The position numbers were made by a program, and so were the translations under genes. The notes beneath the pieces are model-generated. The model was given only the letters and a program-made list of their open reading frames with translations. It was not told the DNA's origin and made no database searches. DNA of 55,348 nucleotides from CAYOYK01 sp964408185 (GTDB lineage: Bacteria; Bacillota; Clostridia; Christensenellales; Aristaeellaceae): NCBI GenBank assembly GCA_964408185.1, contig CAYOYK010000015.1:1-55348 (forward strand), read 5' to 3'. Shown in pieces: positions 16,934-24,386 of this stretch. Each line of letters begins with the position of its first letter. Within the stretch, counting starts at the first letter, position 1.

Positions 16934-18512
16934 ACACAAACCCTCCCAGCAGCCCGGCGCTATCCACAGTTAGCAGCAACAGCCCAAAGATCAGCGCAAA
17001 GTACACCAGCCAGCGCAGCCACAGCTCCTGCCGCGCCAGCGCCGCGCGGAGCTCCACGCCGCTTTCCGCCTTGGCCTCCAGCGCAAACCAAAGGATCAGC
17101 ACCACCACCAGAAAGCTCAGGCTCATGCCGTTCCAATCGGCATTGGCGACAAAATCGCCCACGCCCCACGAGGTGCGGAACATGCGCACCGTGCGCCACA
17201 GCATGCCCAGCGCGTCGCGCAGGGAGTTTGCCATGGCAAAGTACATCCCCACCACGCACAGCAGCAGCGTGCGCAGCGTTTGGAACAGCTTGTGCGAGAA
17301 GCTCTCCGTGCGGACGCGCAGCGCCCCGCCCAGCTTCTCCAGCAGCGGGGCGAACGCCTGCCCCAGCACGATCAGCAAGCCGAAATACAGCCCGAAGCCG
17401 ACAAACTTGAGGTTGGCCCCGTGCCACACGCCCACCAGCAGGAACACGATCACGTTGGCAATCAGTGTGGGAAGCAGCCCACCCAAGCGCTTGCCCAGCG
17501 GCTTCCGCGCGGCCTTGCTCAGCCTGCCCGCCGCCTTGCTCAGCGACAGGGGGTAGAACACATAGTCGCGCATCCACGTTCCCAGCGTGATGTGCCAGCG
17601 CCGCCAGAATTCCTCGACAGAGCGCGAAAACATCGGGCGGCGAAAGTTCTCCGGCATGCGGATGCCGAGCGCCTCGCTCACGCCGCACACCATATCGATC
17701 CCGCCGGAAAAATCAGCATAAAGCTGGATAAAGTACCCAACCGCGCAGAGGAAGATCGTCCAGCCGTCGTAGGCCGCGTAGTTGGCAATCACAGGCGCGA
17801 TGACCGCGCTGATGCGATCTGCGATAATCAGCTTTTTGCACAGGCCGATCAGCACGCGCAGACCGCCGTTTTTGAGGTTGCTCCACGCAAAGGGCTGGCC
17901 CTCATAGAGCTGGGGTGCAAGCTCGTGGTAGCGGTTGATCGGCCCCTGCACCATCTGCGGGAAATAGCTCGCAAACAGCAGAAATTTGAACGGGTTGCGC
18001 TCCGGCTTGGATTTGCCGCGGTACACGTCGATGAGATACCCCGCGATTTGCAGCGTGTAGAACGAGATGCCCAGCGGCAGCAGCAGCTCGCTCACCGGGA
18101 AGGCCGCGCCCGGCAGCAGGCGCGACAGCGGGCCTTGCAGCGCGTTTATGCAGGCCGCCGCGTACTTGAGCGCCAGCAGCGCGCCCAGCACGAGCGCAAG
18201 CCCAAGCGCCAGCACCCAGCGTTTTTGCCGGGTCAGGGCCGCCTTGCGCGCGCGCTTCTCCTCGCGGGTCAGCTCCCCCGCCGCCTCCATGGCCGTGCGG
18301 TACCGCTCGTCCATCCCGCCCAGCCACAGCGCGCAGCCGTACGCCGCGGCGGACGCGCCCAGCAAATACAGCGCGCGCCACGGGCTGGCGTACAGATAGA
18401 ACGCCATGCTGCCCGCCAGCAGCCCTATCCAGCGGAAGCGCCGGGGCAGCGCATAGTACACGCATACCGTTGCCAGCACCAGCGCAAAAAACTCTATCGA
18501 AAACAGTGACAT
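16920..18512 (-). CDS. MBOAT family membrane O-acyltransferase (AlgI/DltB-like)
   Basis: 530 residues from ATG 18512, preferred over ATG 18518 because AGGGGG is correctly spaced for it. There are many membrane helices. Family landmarks are LGISFYTLQIAGYLIDVYRGK, PQMVQGPINRY, ADFSGGIDMVCGVSEALG, RRWHITLGTWMRDYVFYPL and LLVGVWHGAN, where His 364 is the conserved MBOAT histidine. The length is nearer AlgI than DltB. In Dlt systems such a protein takes an acyl or aminoacyl group from a carrier protein at the inner face and exports it. The adenylation enzyme, GNAT and carrier protein encoded divergently from 18669 fit that role. The promoter TTGACA-N17-TATACT lies at 18557-18585. Confidence 0.9.
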   Translation of the reverse strand: MSLFSIEFFALVLATVCVYYALPRRFRWIGLLAGSMAFYLYASPWRALYLLGASAAAYGCALWLGGMDERYRTAMEAAGELTREEKRARKAALTRQKRWVLALGLALVLGALLALKYAAACINALQGPLSRLLPGAAFPVSELLLPLGISFYTLQIAGYLIDVYRGKSKPERNPFKFLLFASYFPQMVQGPINRYHELAPQLYEGQPFAWSNLKNGGLRVLIGLCKKLIIADRISAVIAPVIANYAAYDGWTIFLCAVGYFIQLYADFSGGIDMVCGVSEALGIRMPENFRRPMFSRSVEEFWRRWHITLGTWMRDYVFYPLSLSKAAGRLSKAARKPLGKRLGGLLPTLIANVIVFLLVGVWHGANLKFVGFGLYFGLLIVLGQAFAPLLEKLGGALRVRTESFSHKLFQTLRTLLLCVVGMYFAMANSLRDALGMLWRTVRMFRTSWGVGDFVANADWNGMSLSFLVVVLILWFALEAKAESGVELRAALARQELWLRWLVYFALIFGLLLLTVDSAGLLGGFVYAQY

Positions 18513-18556
18513 CGGCATCCCCCTGTACAGCGTGAGACAAGCCCACGGATTGAACC

Positions 18557-18585
18557 AGTATACCGTTTTCGTTCGTCGCTGTCAA
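18557..18585 (-). promoter_or_regulatory. Promoter of the MBOAT-SGNH operon
   Basis: Minus strand: TTGACA, a 17-base spacer and TATACT. It is divergent from the promoter at 18607-18635. Confidence 0.78.
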
Positions 18586-18606
18586 TCCCGGCAGAGGCTG
18601 CCGCGC

Positions 18607-18635
18607 TTGACAAGCCCATGGCGCTATGATAGGAT
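18607..18635 (+). promoter_or_regulatory. Promoter of the adenylation-GNAT-carrier operon
   Basis: Plus strand: TTGACA, a 17-base spacer and TAGGAT. Only 21 bases separate its -35 from that of the opposite promoter, so both halves of the Dlt-like locus could be co-regulated. Confidence 0.75.
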
Positions 18636-18668
18636 TTGCCATGGATTCGACCCGAAGGAGGGCATGCG

Positions 18669-20177
18669 ATGATCACCAACGTATTGCAGTGGCTATTGGC
18701 CTCAGCGGCTCATTATCCCGATAAGGATGCGTTTGTGGATGAAACGGAGGCGCTTTCCTTTGCGCGGCTGCTGGAGCGGGCGGAGCATATCGGCTCGGCC
18801 CTTGCGCGCATAACGCCCGCTCGCCGCCCGGTGATGATCTGCCTCAAAAAGAGCGCGGCGGAGCTGTGCGCCTTTTGGGGCGCGGTATACGCCGGGTGCT
18901 TTTATGTGCCCATCGACGAAGCCATGCCCGTGGAGCGCATCCGCAAGATCGCAAGCAGTCTGCGTCCGGCAGCCCTTGTGTACGACGCGCATACGCAGGC
19001 CAAAATTGCGGAGCTGGCCCCGGACTGCCCCACGCTGGCCTATGAGGACGCGACGCGCGCCGAGACCAACTCCGCGCTGCTGGCGGTCCGCCTGCGGGGC
19101 GCGCTGGATACCGATCCGCTGTACGTGCTGTTCACCAGCGGCTCCACCGGCATGCCCAAGGGCGTGACCATCAGCCACCGGGCCGTGATCGACTATACCG
19201 ATTGGATGTGCGGCGCGCTGCACATCACGCACGAATGCCGCATGGGCAACCAGACCGCCTTTCATTTTGACGTAAGCGTGGGCGATATCTACCCCACCCT
19301 CAAGCTGGGCGCCACAACGTATATCATACCGCGCAAGATGTTCCTGTTTCCCAAGCTGATGGTGGGCTACCTCAACGAGAATCGCATCGATACCCTCACA
19401 TGGGTGCCCTCGGCGCTGATCTCGCTGTCCTCCTCCGGCATCTTTGACACGCGGCGGCTCGATACCGTTCAGCGCGTGTATTTTTGCGGCGAGGTGATGC
19501 CCTGCAAGCAGCTCAACATCTGGCGGCGAGCGCTGCCGGACGCGGCCTTCTGCAATATGTACGGCCCTACCGAGGCCACCGACGCATGCACCTATTATGT
19601 GGTAGACCGTCCCTTTGCCGATACGGACGACCTGCCCATCGGCAAGCCCTGCGAGAACACGGGCGTTCTGCTGCTGACCGAGGACGGGCGCGAGGCCGCG
19701 CCGGGCGAGGCGGGCGAGCTGTGCGTGCTTGGCACCGGGCTTGCGCTGGGCTATTACAACGATCCCGAACGAACCGCCGCCGTGTTTACGCAGAACCCCC
19801 TCAACGCCGCCTACCCGGAGACCGTCTACCACACCGGGGATTTGGCCCGATATGACGAGAATGGCGATCTGCTGTACATCGGCCGAAGGGATTTTCAAAT
19901 CAAGCGGCTGGGCTACCGCATTGAGCTGGGCGAAATTGAGGCCGCGGTCAACACCGTGGCCGGCGTGGATCGCGGCTGCTGCTTGTATGACAAGGAAAAC
20001 GACGTGATCCTGTGCTTCTACGAGGGCACGGCGGAGCCGTCCGAGCTGACTGCGCGCCTCAAGGAGAAGCTGTCGCCCTATATGCTGCCGGGCCGCTGTG
20101 AAAAGCTGGCCGCGCTGCCCCACACCCTCAACGGCAAGGTGGATCGGGTCGCGCTGAAGGAGCAGTACCGTGGCTGA
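18669..20177 (+). CDS. DltA-like amino-acid adenylation enzyme (carrier-protein ligase)
   Basis: 502 residues, the length of DltA (about 500) rather than of a modular NRPS. It would activate an amino or other acid with ATP and load it onto the carrier protein at 20982. ANL-family motifs appear in order: VLFTSGSTGMPKGV (about 157-170), NMYGPTEATDAC (about 296), YHTGDLARYDENGDLLYIGR, DFQIKRLGYRIELGEIEAAV, and the C-terminal NGKVDRVAL with the catalytic Lys. ATG 18669 follows AAGGAGGG; the 11 upstream residues of the open frame are excluded. Its stop overlaps the GNAT start by eight bases. D-alanine is the default guess from DltA, but I cannot read specificity from the sequence with confidence. 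Confidence 0.88.
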   Translation: MITNVLQWLLASAAHYPDKDAFVDETEALSFARLLERAEHIGSALARITPARRPVMICLKKSAAELCAFWGAVYAGCFYVPIDEAMPVERIRKIASSLRPAALVYDAHTQAKIAELAPDCPTLAYEDATRAETNSALLAVRLRGALDTDPLYVLFTSGSTGMPKGVTISHRAVIDYTDWMCGALHITHECRMGNQTAFHFDVSVGDIYPTLKLGATTYIIPRKMFLFPKLMVGYLNENRIDTLTWVPSALISLSSSGIFDTRRLDTVQRVYFCGEVMPCKQLNIWRRALPDAAFCNMYGPTEATDACTYYVVDRPFADTDDLPIGKPCENTGVLLLTEDGREAAPGEAGELCVLGTGLALGYYNDPERTAAVFTQNPLNAAYPETVYHTGDLARYDENGDLLYIGRRDFQIKRLGYRIELGEIEAAVNTVAGVDRGCCLYDKENDVILCFYEGTAEPSELTARLKEKLSPYMLPGRCEKLAALPHTLNGKVDRVALKEQYRG

Positions 20178-20970
20178 GCTGATTCGTCCCGCCGATATGG
20201 GCGAGCTGGAGCAGGCGCAGCGACTTTTCCGCGCGCGCTGTCCGGTGAAGCACAGCAGCCTGTATTGGCTGCCGGACGCGTTGGCCGAGGCCCTGCGCGC
20301 GGGACGATTGCTGCTCTGCGCGGGTGATACGGCGCTGCTGCTGCTGCGGGACGAGGGCACGCACTACGCCTGCGCGCTGGAGGCCGCCGAGCGCTTCGGC
20401 TGGCCGCTGCCCGCCATGGAGAAGCCTGTGGTGTGCGAGGTGATTTACACCGCGCGGAGGCCCTTGCCCGACAGCCTGCGGCAAAGCCTTGACGCCGCCG
20501 GGCTGACCGTGCTGCGCACCACGCTGCGCTTCACCAGCCCGCTGCAAGCGCCCGTTGAGCCTGCGCCTGAGGTACGGCCCGCCCGCGAGGAGGATCTGCC
20601 CGCGCTGCGCGCCCTGCTGGCGGACTGCTTTGATCCCCGGCTGGACTTTGTGCCGGACGAGGCGGAGCTGGCCCGCGCCCTGTCGCAGGGCGATCTGCTG
20701 GCGCTGCCGCGGGACGGCGTACCGGTCGGCTTCGCCTATGCCACGGTCGCGCGCAACCGAGGCGTGCTGCGGCACATCGCGGTAGCGCGTCCGTATCGCG
20801 GGCAGGGTCTTTCGCGGCCGCTGATGCGAGCGGCGCTTGCCCGCTTTGCCACGGGCGGAGCCAAAACCGCCGAGCTGTGGAGCGGCAGCGAGAACCATGC
20901 CGCCCATCACCTGTACGAGCAATTCGGCTTTGCCCCGGATGGGCGCATGGCCGACGAATACACAATCTAG
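20170..20970 (+). CDS. GNAT family acetyltransferase, possibly tandem-GNAT
   Basis: 266 residues from GTG 20170. The C-terminal half (about 130-266) is a GNAT domain with the acyl-CoA loop HIAVARPYRGQGLSRPLM (R-G-Q-G-L) and a closing HHLYEQFGFAPDG segment. The N-terminal half is similar in size and secondary-structure pattern but lacks the loop, so it may be a degenerate GNAT copy. It lies between the adenylation enzyme (8-base overlap) and the carrier protein (11-base gap), so it is co-expressed with them. Standard dlt operons have no GNAT. It might acylate the carrier-bound amino acid or a small-molecule precursor, giving an N-acylated group for export by the MBOAT; this is inference. Confidence 0.8.
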   Translation: MAELIRPADMGELEQAQRLFRARCPVKHSSLYWLPDALAEALRAGRLLLCAGDTALLLLRDEGTHYACALEAAERFGWPLPAMEKPVVCEVIYTARRPLPDSLRQSLDAAGLTVLRTTLRFTSPLQAPVEPAPEVRPAREEDLPALRALLADCFDPRLDFVPDEAELARALSQGDLLALPRDGVPVGFAYATVARNRGVLRHIAVARPYRGQGLSRPLMRAALARFATGGAKTAELWSGSENHAAHHLYEQFGFAPDGRMADEYTI

Positions 20971-20981
20971 GAGGGAAACCC

Positions 20982-21209
20982 ATGGACGAATTGCTGGCCT
21001 TGCTTCAGGATGTAAAGCCCGATGTGGATTTTGAACACTGCGAGTCGCTGATCGACGACGGGCTGCTGGATTCGTTTGATATCATCAGCATCGTGCGCGA
21101 GATCAACGACGCTTTTGACGTGACCGTCTCCGCCGAGGACATCGACCCGGACAACTTCAACTCCGCCAAGCAGCTGTGGGCGATGATAGAGCGGCTGAAA
21201 AACGAATAG
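20982..21209 (+). CDS. Acyl/aminoacyl carrier protein (DltC-like)
   Basis: 75 residues, strongly acidic, a four-helix carrier protein. The phosphopantetheine attachment site is Ser 31 in GLLDSFDIISIV (D-S-F, as in DltC and other D-alanyl carrier proteins; ordinary ACPs usually read D-S-L). ATG 20982 has GGAGGG eight bases upstream. It is the last gene of the 18669-21209 operon and is the expected partner of the adenylation enzyme and the MBOAT at 16920. It is not next to fatty-acid synthesis genes, which argues against a housekeeping AcpP. Confidence 0.88.
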   Translation: MDELLALLQDVKPDVDFEHCESLIDDGLLDSFDIISIVREINDAFDVTVSAEDIDPDNFNSAKQLWAMIERLKNE

Positions 21210-21311
21210 CCGGCGCGTTTGCGGGCCGTCGCCATCGCGGCGGCTCTCTGCGTGATAGGATGCAATACAGCTTTGATACAGGATTCGGCAGGATTTGCGC
21301 CCTGCCGCCGC

Positions 21312-21340
21312 TTGTCAACCGCTCGCGGTTGGGCTATACT
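21312..21340 (+). promoter_or_regulatory. Sigma-A-type promoter of proA
   Basis: TTGTCA, a 17-base spacer and TATACT, 28 bases before the chosen start at 21368. Confidence 0.65.
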
Positions 21341-21367
21341 GTGCAAAAGCCTTCGGGAGGGATGTCC

Positions 21368-22684
21368 ATGTCCGGCACCGCGATTCGCTCGCTGGCCCAA
21401 CGCGCCAAGGAGAGCTGCCCTGCGCTGACCTCGCTTTCGGTCGATACGCGCAACGAGGCGCTTTTGGCCGTTGCCGCCGCGCTGGAGGCCCGCCAAAACG
21501 AGCTGCTGGCCGTATCAGCGCTGGATGTCGCCGACGCGGAGCGTGACCAGCTGCCAATGCCCATCATCAGCCGCCTGCGTCTTACGCCCGAAAAATGCGC
21601 CCGGATGGCCGAGGGCCTGCGCGCGCTCTGCCTGCTGCCCGATCCGTTGGGCCGCGTGGACTATGCCCGCGAGATATGCGAGGGGCAGCGGCTGTACCGC
21701 GTGTCCTGCCCCATCGGCGTGGTGGGGATCATCTTTGAAAGCCGTCCCGACGCGCTGGTGCAGATCTCCTCGCTCTGCCTCAAAAGCGGCAACGCCGTGC
21801 TGCTCAAGGGCGGTCGCGAGGCCGCGCGCACCAACGAGCTGCTGTACCAAATCATCGCCGAGGCGACGATCGCGGCGGGCCTGCCCGATGGCTGGTGCGC
21901 GCTGCTCCATTCCCGCGAGGACGTGGCCGAGATGCTCAAGCTGGACGACTGCATCGACCTCATCATCCCGCGCGGCAGCAACGCCTTTGTGCGCTACATC
22001 ATGGAAAACAGCCTCATTCCCGTGCTGGGGCACGCCGAGGGCCTTTGCCACGTCTATGTGGACAAGGCCGCCGATATCGACCTCGCCGTGAAGCTGATTG
22101 TGGATAGCAAAACGCAGTCTTTGGCCGTGTGCAACGCTACCGAGACGCTGCTGGTGCATCAGGCCATCGCCGAGGACTTTCTGCCCAAGGCGAAGGCGGC
22201 GCTTGAGGCCAAGCGCGTGCGGCTGCTGGGCTGTGAGCGCACGCGCCGAATCATCGCCTGCTTCCCCGCCACAGACGAGGATTGGCGCACCGAGTACCTC
22301 GATCTGATCCTGTCCGTCCGCGTGGTGGACGATTTGGCGCAGGCCATCGCGCACATCAACGAGTACGGCTCCGGCCATACGGATTGCATTATTTCGCAGG
22401 ACGCCGCGGCCATTGAGACCTTTATGACGCGCGTGGACAGCGCCGGGGTGTTCAGCAACTGCTCCACGCGGTTCTCGGACGGCTTTTTATACGGCTTTGG
22501 CGCGGAGGTCGGCATTGCCACGGGCAAGCTGCACGCGCGCGGCCCCATGGGGCTGGAGGGGCTGTGCACCTACAAATACCGCCTGTACGGCTCCGGCCAG
22601 ACGCTTGCCGAGCTAAACGCGGGCCAGCTCCGCCTGACGCATCGGGAGATCGACAAAACACTCCCTAGCGCGTCAGACGGCTGA
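21368..22684 (+). CDS. proA: Glutamate-5-semialdehyde dehydrogenase (gamma-glutamyl phosphate reductase, ProA)
   Basis: 438 residues. It reduces gamma-glutamyl phosphate to glutamate-5-semialdehyde with NADPH, the second step of proline synthesis. Signature segments are CPIGVVGIIFESRPDALVQI, SGNAVLLKGGREA, IPRGSNAFVRYI, AVCNATETLLVH with the catalytic Cys at 255, EYGSGHTDCI, and FGAEVGIATGKLHARGPMGL. ATG 21368 is chosen because GGGAGG is seven bases upstream; the ATG six bases earlier would be too close to it. The C-terminus is slightly longer than usual (about 20 extra residues). No proB is nearby; the gene has its own promoter. Its last 20 bases overlap the convergent bioY gene, with no terminator between them. 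Confidence 0.95.
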   Translation: MSGTAIRSLAQRAKESCPALTSLSVDTRNEALLAVAAALEARQNELLAVSALDVADAERDQLPMPIISRLRLTPEKCARMAEGLRALCLLPDPLGRVDYAREICEGQRLYRVSCPIGVVGIIFESRPDALVQISSLCLKSGNAVLLKGGREAARTNELLYQIIAEATIAAGLPDGWCALLHSREDVAEMLKLDDCIDLIIPRGSNAFVRYIMENSLIPVLGHAEGLCHVYVDKAADIDLAVKLIVDSKTQSLAVCNATETLLVHQAIAEDFLPKAKAALEAKRVRLLGCERTRRIIACFPATDEDWRTEYLDLILSVRVVDDLAQAIAHINEYGSGHTDCIISQDAAAIETFMTRVDSAGVFSNCSTRFSDGFLYGFGAEVGIATGKLHARGPMGLEGLCTYKYRLYGSGQTLAELNAGQLRLTHREIDKTLPSASDG

Positions 22685-23216
22685 TCCGGCCGCCCAGAAC
22701 CGCGGCCAGCAGCGCCTTGACCGCGTCCAGCGGCAAGAAGGCCAAGCAATAGACGCTCATCAGCTGAGAGATGCCGATGGGCGTTTTTTGATACAGTCCC
22801 TTCAGCGCGGCGATATAACCCAGCGCGATCGCATACAGCAGCGCAAGCCCGATGGCGGCGGCCAGCAGCCGCCCAACAAAGCCCTTTTTCAGCCCTTTCA
22901 GGCAGAGAGCCTCTATCCACGCGGCAAACGGGAAAGCCAGCAAATACCCAAACGTAGGCGTGACCACCACGCCAATCCCCTGCGCAGCCGAGAAGATCGG
23001 CACGCCGCAAAGGCCCAGCGCCAAGTACGCGCCTATTGCCAGCAGACAGTAGCGCGGCGGCAGCAGTTGGCCGCACAGCAGCACAAACAGCACCTGCGTG
23101 GTGAACAGCACGTCCGTGCCGGGAATCGGGAACTTGAGCCACAGGGTGGATACGGCCAGCAGCGCGCACATCATCGCGGAGAGTGACAGCCAGTATACGC
23201 GGGATCGATTCTGCAC
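22665..23216 (-). CDS. bioY: BioY, substrate-binding (S) component of an ECF biotin transporter
   Basis: 183 residues from GTG 23216, which has AAGGAGG seven bases upstream. The open frame continues further upstream, but that part is antisense to yabP/yabQ and is not included. Six membrane helices carry the BioY pattern: LWLKFPIPGTDVLFTTQVLFVLL, the glycine-rich LALGLCGVPIFSAAQGIGVV, PTFGYLLAFPFAAW, and an Arg-rich C-terminus. It binds biotin and pairs with the ECF energising module (EcfA, EcfA', EcfT), which is not in this window, so a shared module is likely. I see no biotin riboswitch; no clear BirA operator was identified either. Confidence 0.9.
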   Translation of the reverse strand: MQNRSRVYWLSLSAMMCALLAVSTLWLKFPIPGTDVLFTTQVLFVLLCGQLLPPRYCLLAIGAYLALGLCGVPIFSAAQGIGVVVTPTFGYLLAFPFAAWIEALCLKGLKKGFVGRLLAAAIGLALLYAIALGYIAALKGLYQKTPIGISQLMSVYCLAFLPLDAVKALLAAVLGGRISRLTR

Positions 23217-23256
23217 GGAAGGTCCTCCTTGGTTTGGCAAATGCCGGAATGGCGTT

Positions 23257-23285
23257 ATTCTACCCCCTCGCGCTTCATCTGTCAA
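23257..23285 (-). promoter_or_regulatory. Promoter of bioY
   Basis: Minus strand: TTGACA, a 17-base spacer and TAGAAT, 41 bases before the GTG start. Confidence 0.75.
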
Positions 23286-23295
23286 CCTGATGTTT

Positions 23296-23325
23296 GTCAT
23301 ATGGTTTACGCAATGCGCATATGCT
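23296..23325 (+). promoter_or_regulatory. Sigma-E-like sporulation promoter upstream of yabP
   Basis: GTCATAT (-35) and CATATGCT (-10) with 15 bases between them, close to the sigma-E pattern (-35 KMATATT, -10 CATACAMT). yabP and yabQ are mother-cell, sigma-E-dependent genes in Bacillus, which supports the reading. Confidence 0.6.
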
Positions 23326-23345
23326 GATGTATCGGGGGTGATACG

Positions 23346-23639
23346 ATGAGCATGGTCAGCCCGGACGTATCCGGCAAAAGCAGCCATACCCTGCACATTG
23401 AACGCAGGAGCCACATCGCCATGACAGGCGTACAGGACGTATCCAGCTTTCACGAGAACGAAATCGTGCTCAAGGTAGATTCCGGCGAGATGGTGTTGAC
23501 CGGGCAAAACCTGCACATCGCGCGGCTGCTGCTGGAGGACGGGCAGCTGAGCATCGACGGGCGGGTTGACGGCGTACAGTACCAGTCCGCCGCCAAAGCC
23601 GACGGCAAAGCGGGCTGGCTGCGCAGGCTGTTCCGCTAA
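23346..23639 (+). CDS. yabP: Sporulation protein YabP
   Basis: 97 residues. A small soluble mother-cell protein of the YabP/YqfC family. Segments typical of the family are HTLHIERRSHIAMTGVQDVSSFHENEIVL and SGEMVLTGQNLHIARLLLEDGQLSIDGRVDGVQY. ATG 23346 follows GGGGGTG. The stop codon overlaps the yabQ start (TAATG). A sigma-E-like promoter lies just upstream. The yabP-yabQ-divIC order is conserved in spore formers, which supports both the assignment and the inference that the organism makes endospores. Confidence 0.92.
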   Translation: MSMVSPDVSGKSSHTLHIERRSHIAMTGVQDVSSFHENEIVLKVDSGEMVLTGQNLHIARLLLEDGQLSIDGRVDGVQYQSAAKADGKAGWLRRLFR

Positions 23640-23980
23640 TGGCGCTGTTTTTTGAAACGGCCGGGCAGGATCGGGTGTTTGTATGGCTGTGCGCGATGGG
23701 CTTTTTGGCCGCGCTTGCCGGCAGCGCGCTGCGCGCCGTGCTGGCGGCGCACGCACGGCCGCTGTGCGACGTGCTGACAGCGCTGCTGTTCGCGGCGGCT
23801 CTGCTCTCCGGGCTGCTGCTGTTCCCCGGCGGCGGGCCGCGAGCCTATCACTTTTTGGCGCTGGGCGTCGGCGCGGCGCTGTACGCGGGCGGCCTGCGCA
23901 GGCTATCGACATGGCTGACAGGCCGTTTGAGGCGCTCGCAAAAAAAGGCGAACGTTCGTACCAAAAGTATTGCAAATTGA
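23639..23980 (+). CDS. yabQ: Spore cortex biosynthesis protein YabQ
   Basis: 113 residues with about four membrane segments (VFVWLCAMGFLAALAGSALRA, VLTALLFAAALLSGLLLF, YHFLALGVGAALYAGG). In Bacillus, YabQ is a mother-cell membrane protein needed for spore cortex formation. It is shorter than the Bacillus protein, as in many Clostridia, and the sequence is poorly conserved, so the assignment rests on position (directly after yabP, overlapping stop and start) and on topology. Confidence 0.85.
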   Translation: MALFFETAGQDRVFVWLCAMGFLAALAGSALRAVLAAHARPLCDVLTALLFAAALLSGLLLFPGGGPRAYHFLALGVGAALYAGGLRRLSTWLTGRLRRSQKKANVRTKSIAN

Positions 23981-23997
23981 TGAAATGATGATACAAT
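23970..23997 (+). promoter_or_regulatory. Possible separate promoter for divIC-ppx
   Basis: TTGCAA, a 16-base spacer and TACAAT, overlapping the last codons of yabQ. It would let the division gene be expressed in vegetative cells, independent of the sporulation promoter. Confidence 0.5.
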
Positions 23998-24028
23998 TAG
24001 AGCAACCATTCGAGAGGGGGAATGCAAT

Positions 24029-24352
24029 ATGCTGAAAAAGCGCGTCGGCGTGCTGCCTGTGCTTGCGCTGCTTCTGTGCCTGATCGGCTTTTTTATCTGG
24101 CGTTCCTCCACGCTGGGCAGCAGCATTCAGGTCATAAACGGTCAGCTTGACCAAAGCCGTATGCAGCTTACGCAGGAGCAGAACACAAAGGCCCAGCTGG
24201 AGCAGGAGCTCTCGCTGGTGGGCACCGACGCCTATATCGAAAGCCAAGCCCGCTCGGAATACAGCTACATGAAGAAGGACGAAATCCGCTTTATTATCAC
24301 CAACCCCGATAAGCTGTACCAAGAAGATGAAAACGATAACGCTGTCCCGTAA
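24029..24352 (+). CDS. divIC: Septum formation initiator DivIC/FtsB family
   Basis: 107 residues. A bitopic division protein: a short positive N-terminus, one membrane helix (VGVLPVLALLLCLIGFFIW), a coiled coil (QVINGQLDQSRMQLTQEQNTKA), and the C-terminal segment containing IESQARSEYSYMKKDEIRFI, which is the family hallmark (E-x-x-A-R-x-x-x-x-x-x-K-x-x-E). It acts with DivIB and FtsL in the divisome. ATG 24029 follows GAGAGGGGG. It sits between yabQ and the ppx/gppA gene, the usual clostridial position. Confidence 0.92.
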   Translation: MLKKRVGVLPVLALLLCLIGFFIWRSSTLGSSIQVINGQLDQSRMQLTQEQNTKAQLEQELSLVGTDAYIESQARSEYSYMKKDEIRFIITNPDKLYQEDENDNAVP

Positions 24353-24386
24353 TTGGGACAGCTATTTTGCTAAAGAGGTGGTTTTT

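Noticed and set aside
22665..23300. Biotin riboswitch or BirA operator before bioY
   Set aside because: Only a normal promoter and ribosome site were found; no matching operator palindrome is visible.
23217..23996. N-terminal extension of BioY
   Set aside because: The open frame continues but is antisense to yabP/yabQ, while GTG 23216 has a perfect ribosome site and begins the BioY fold.
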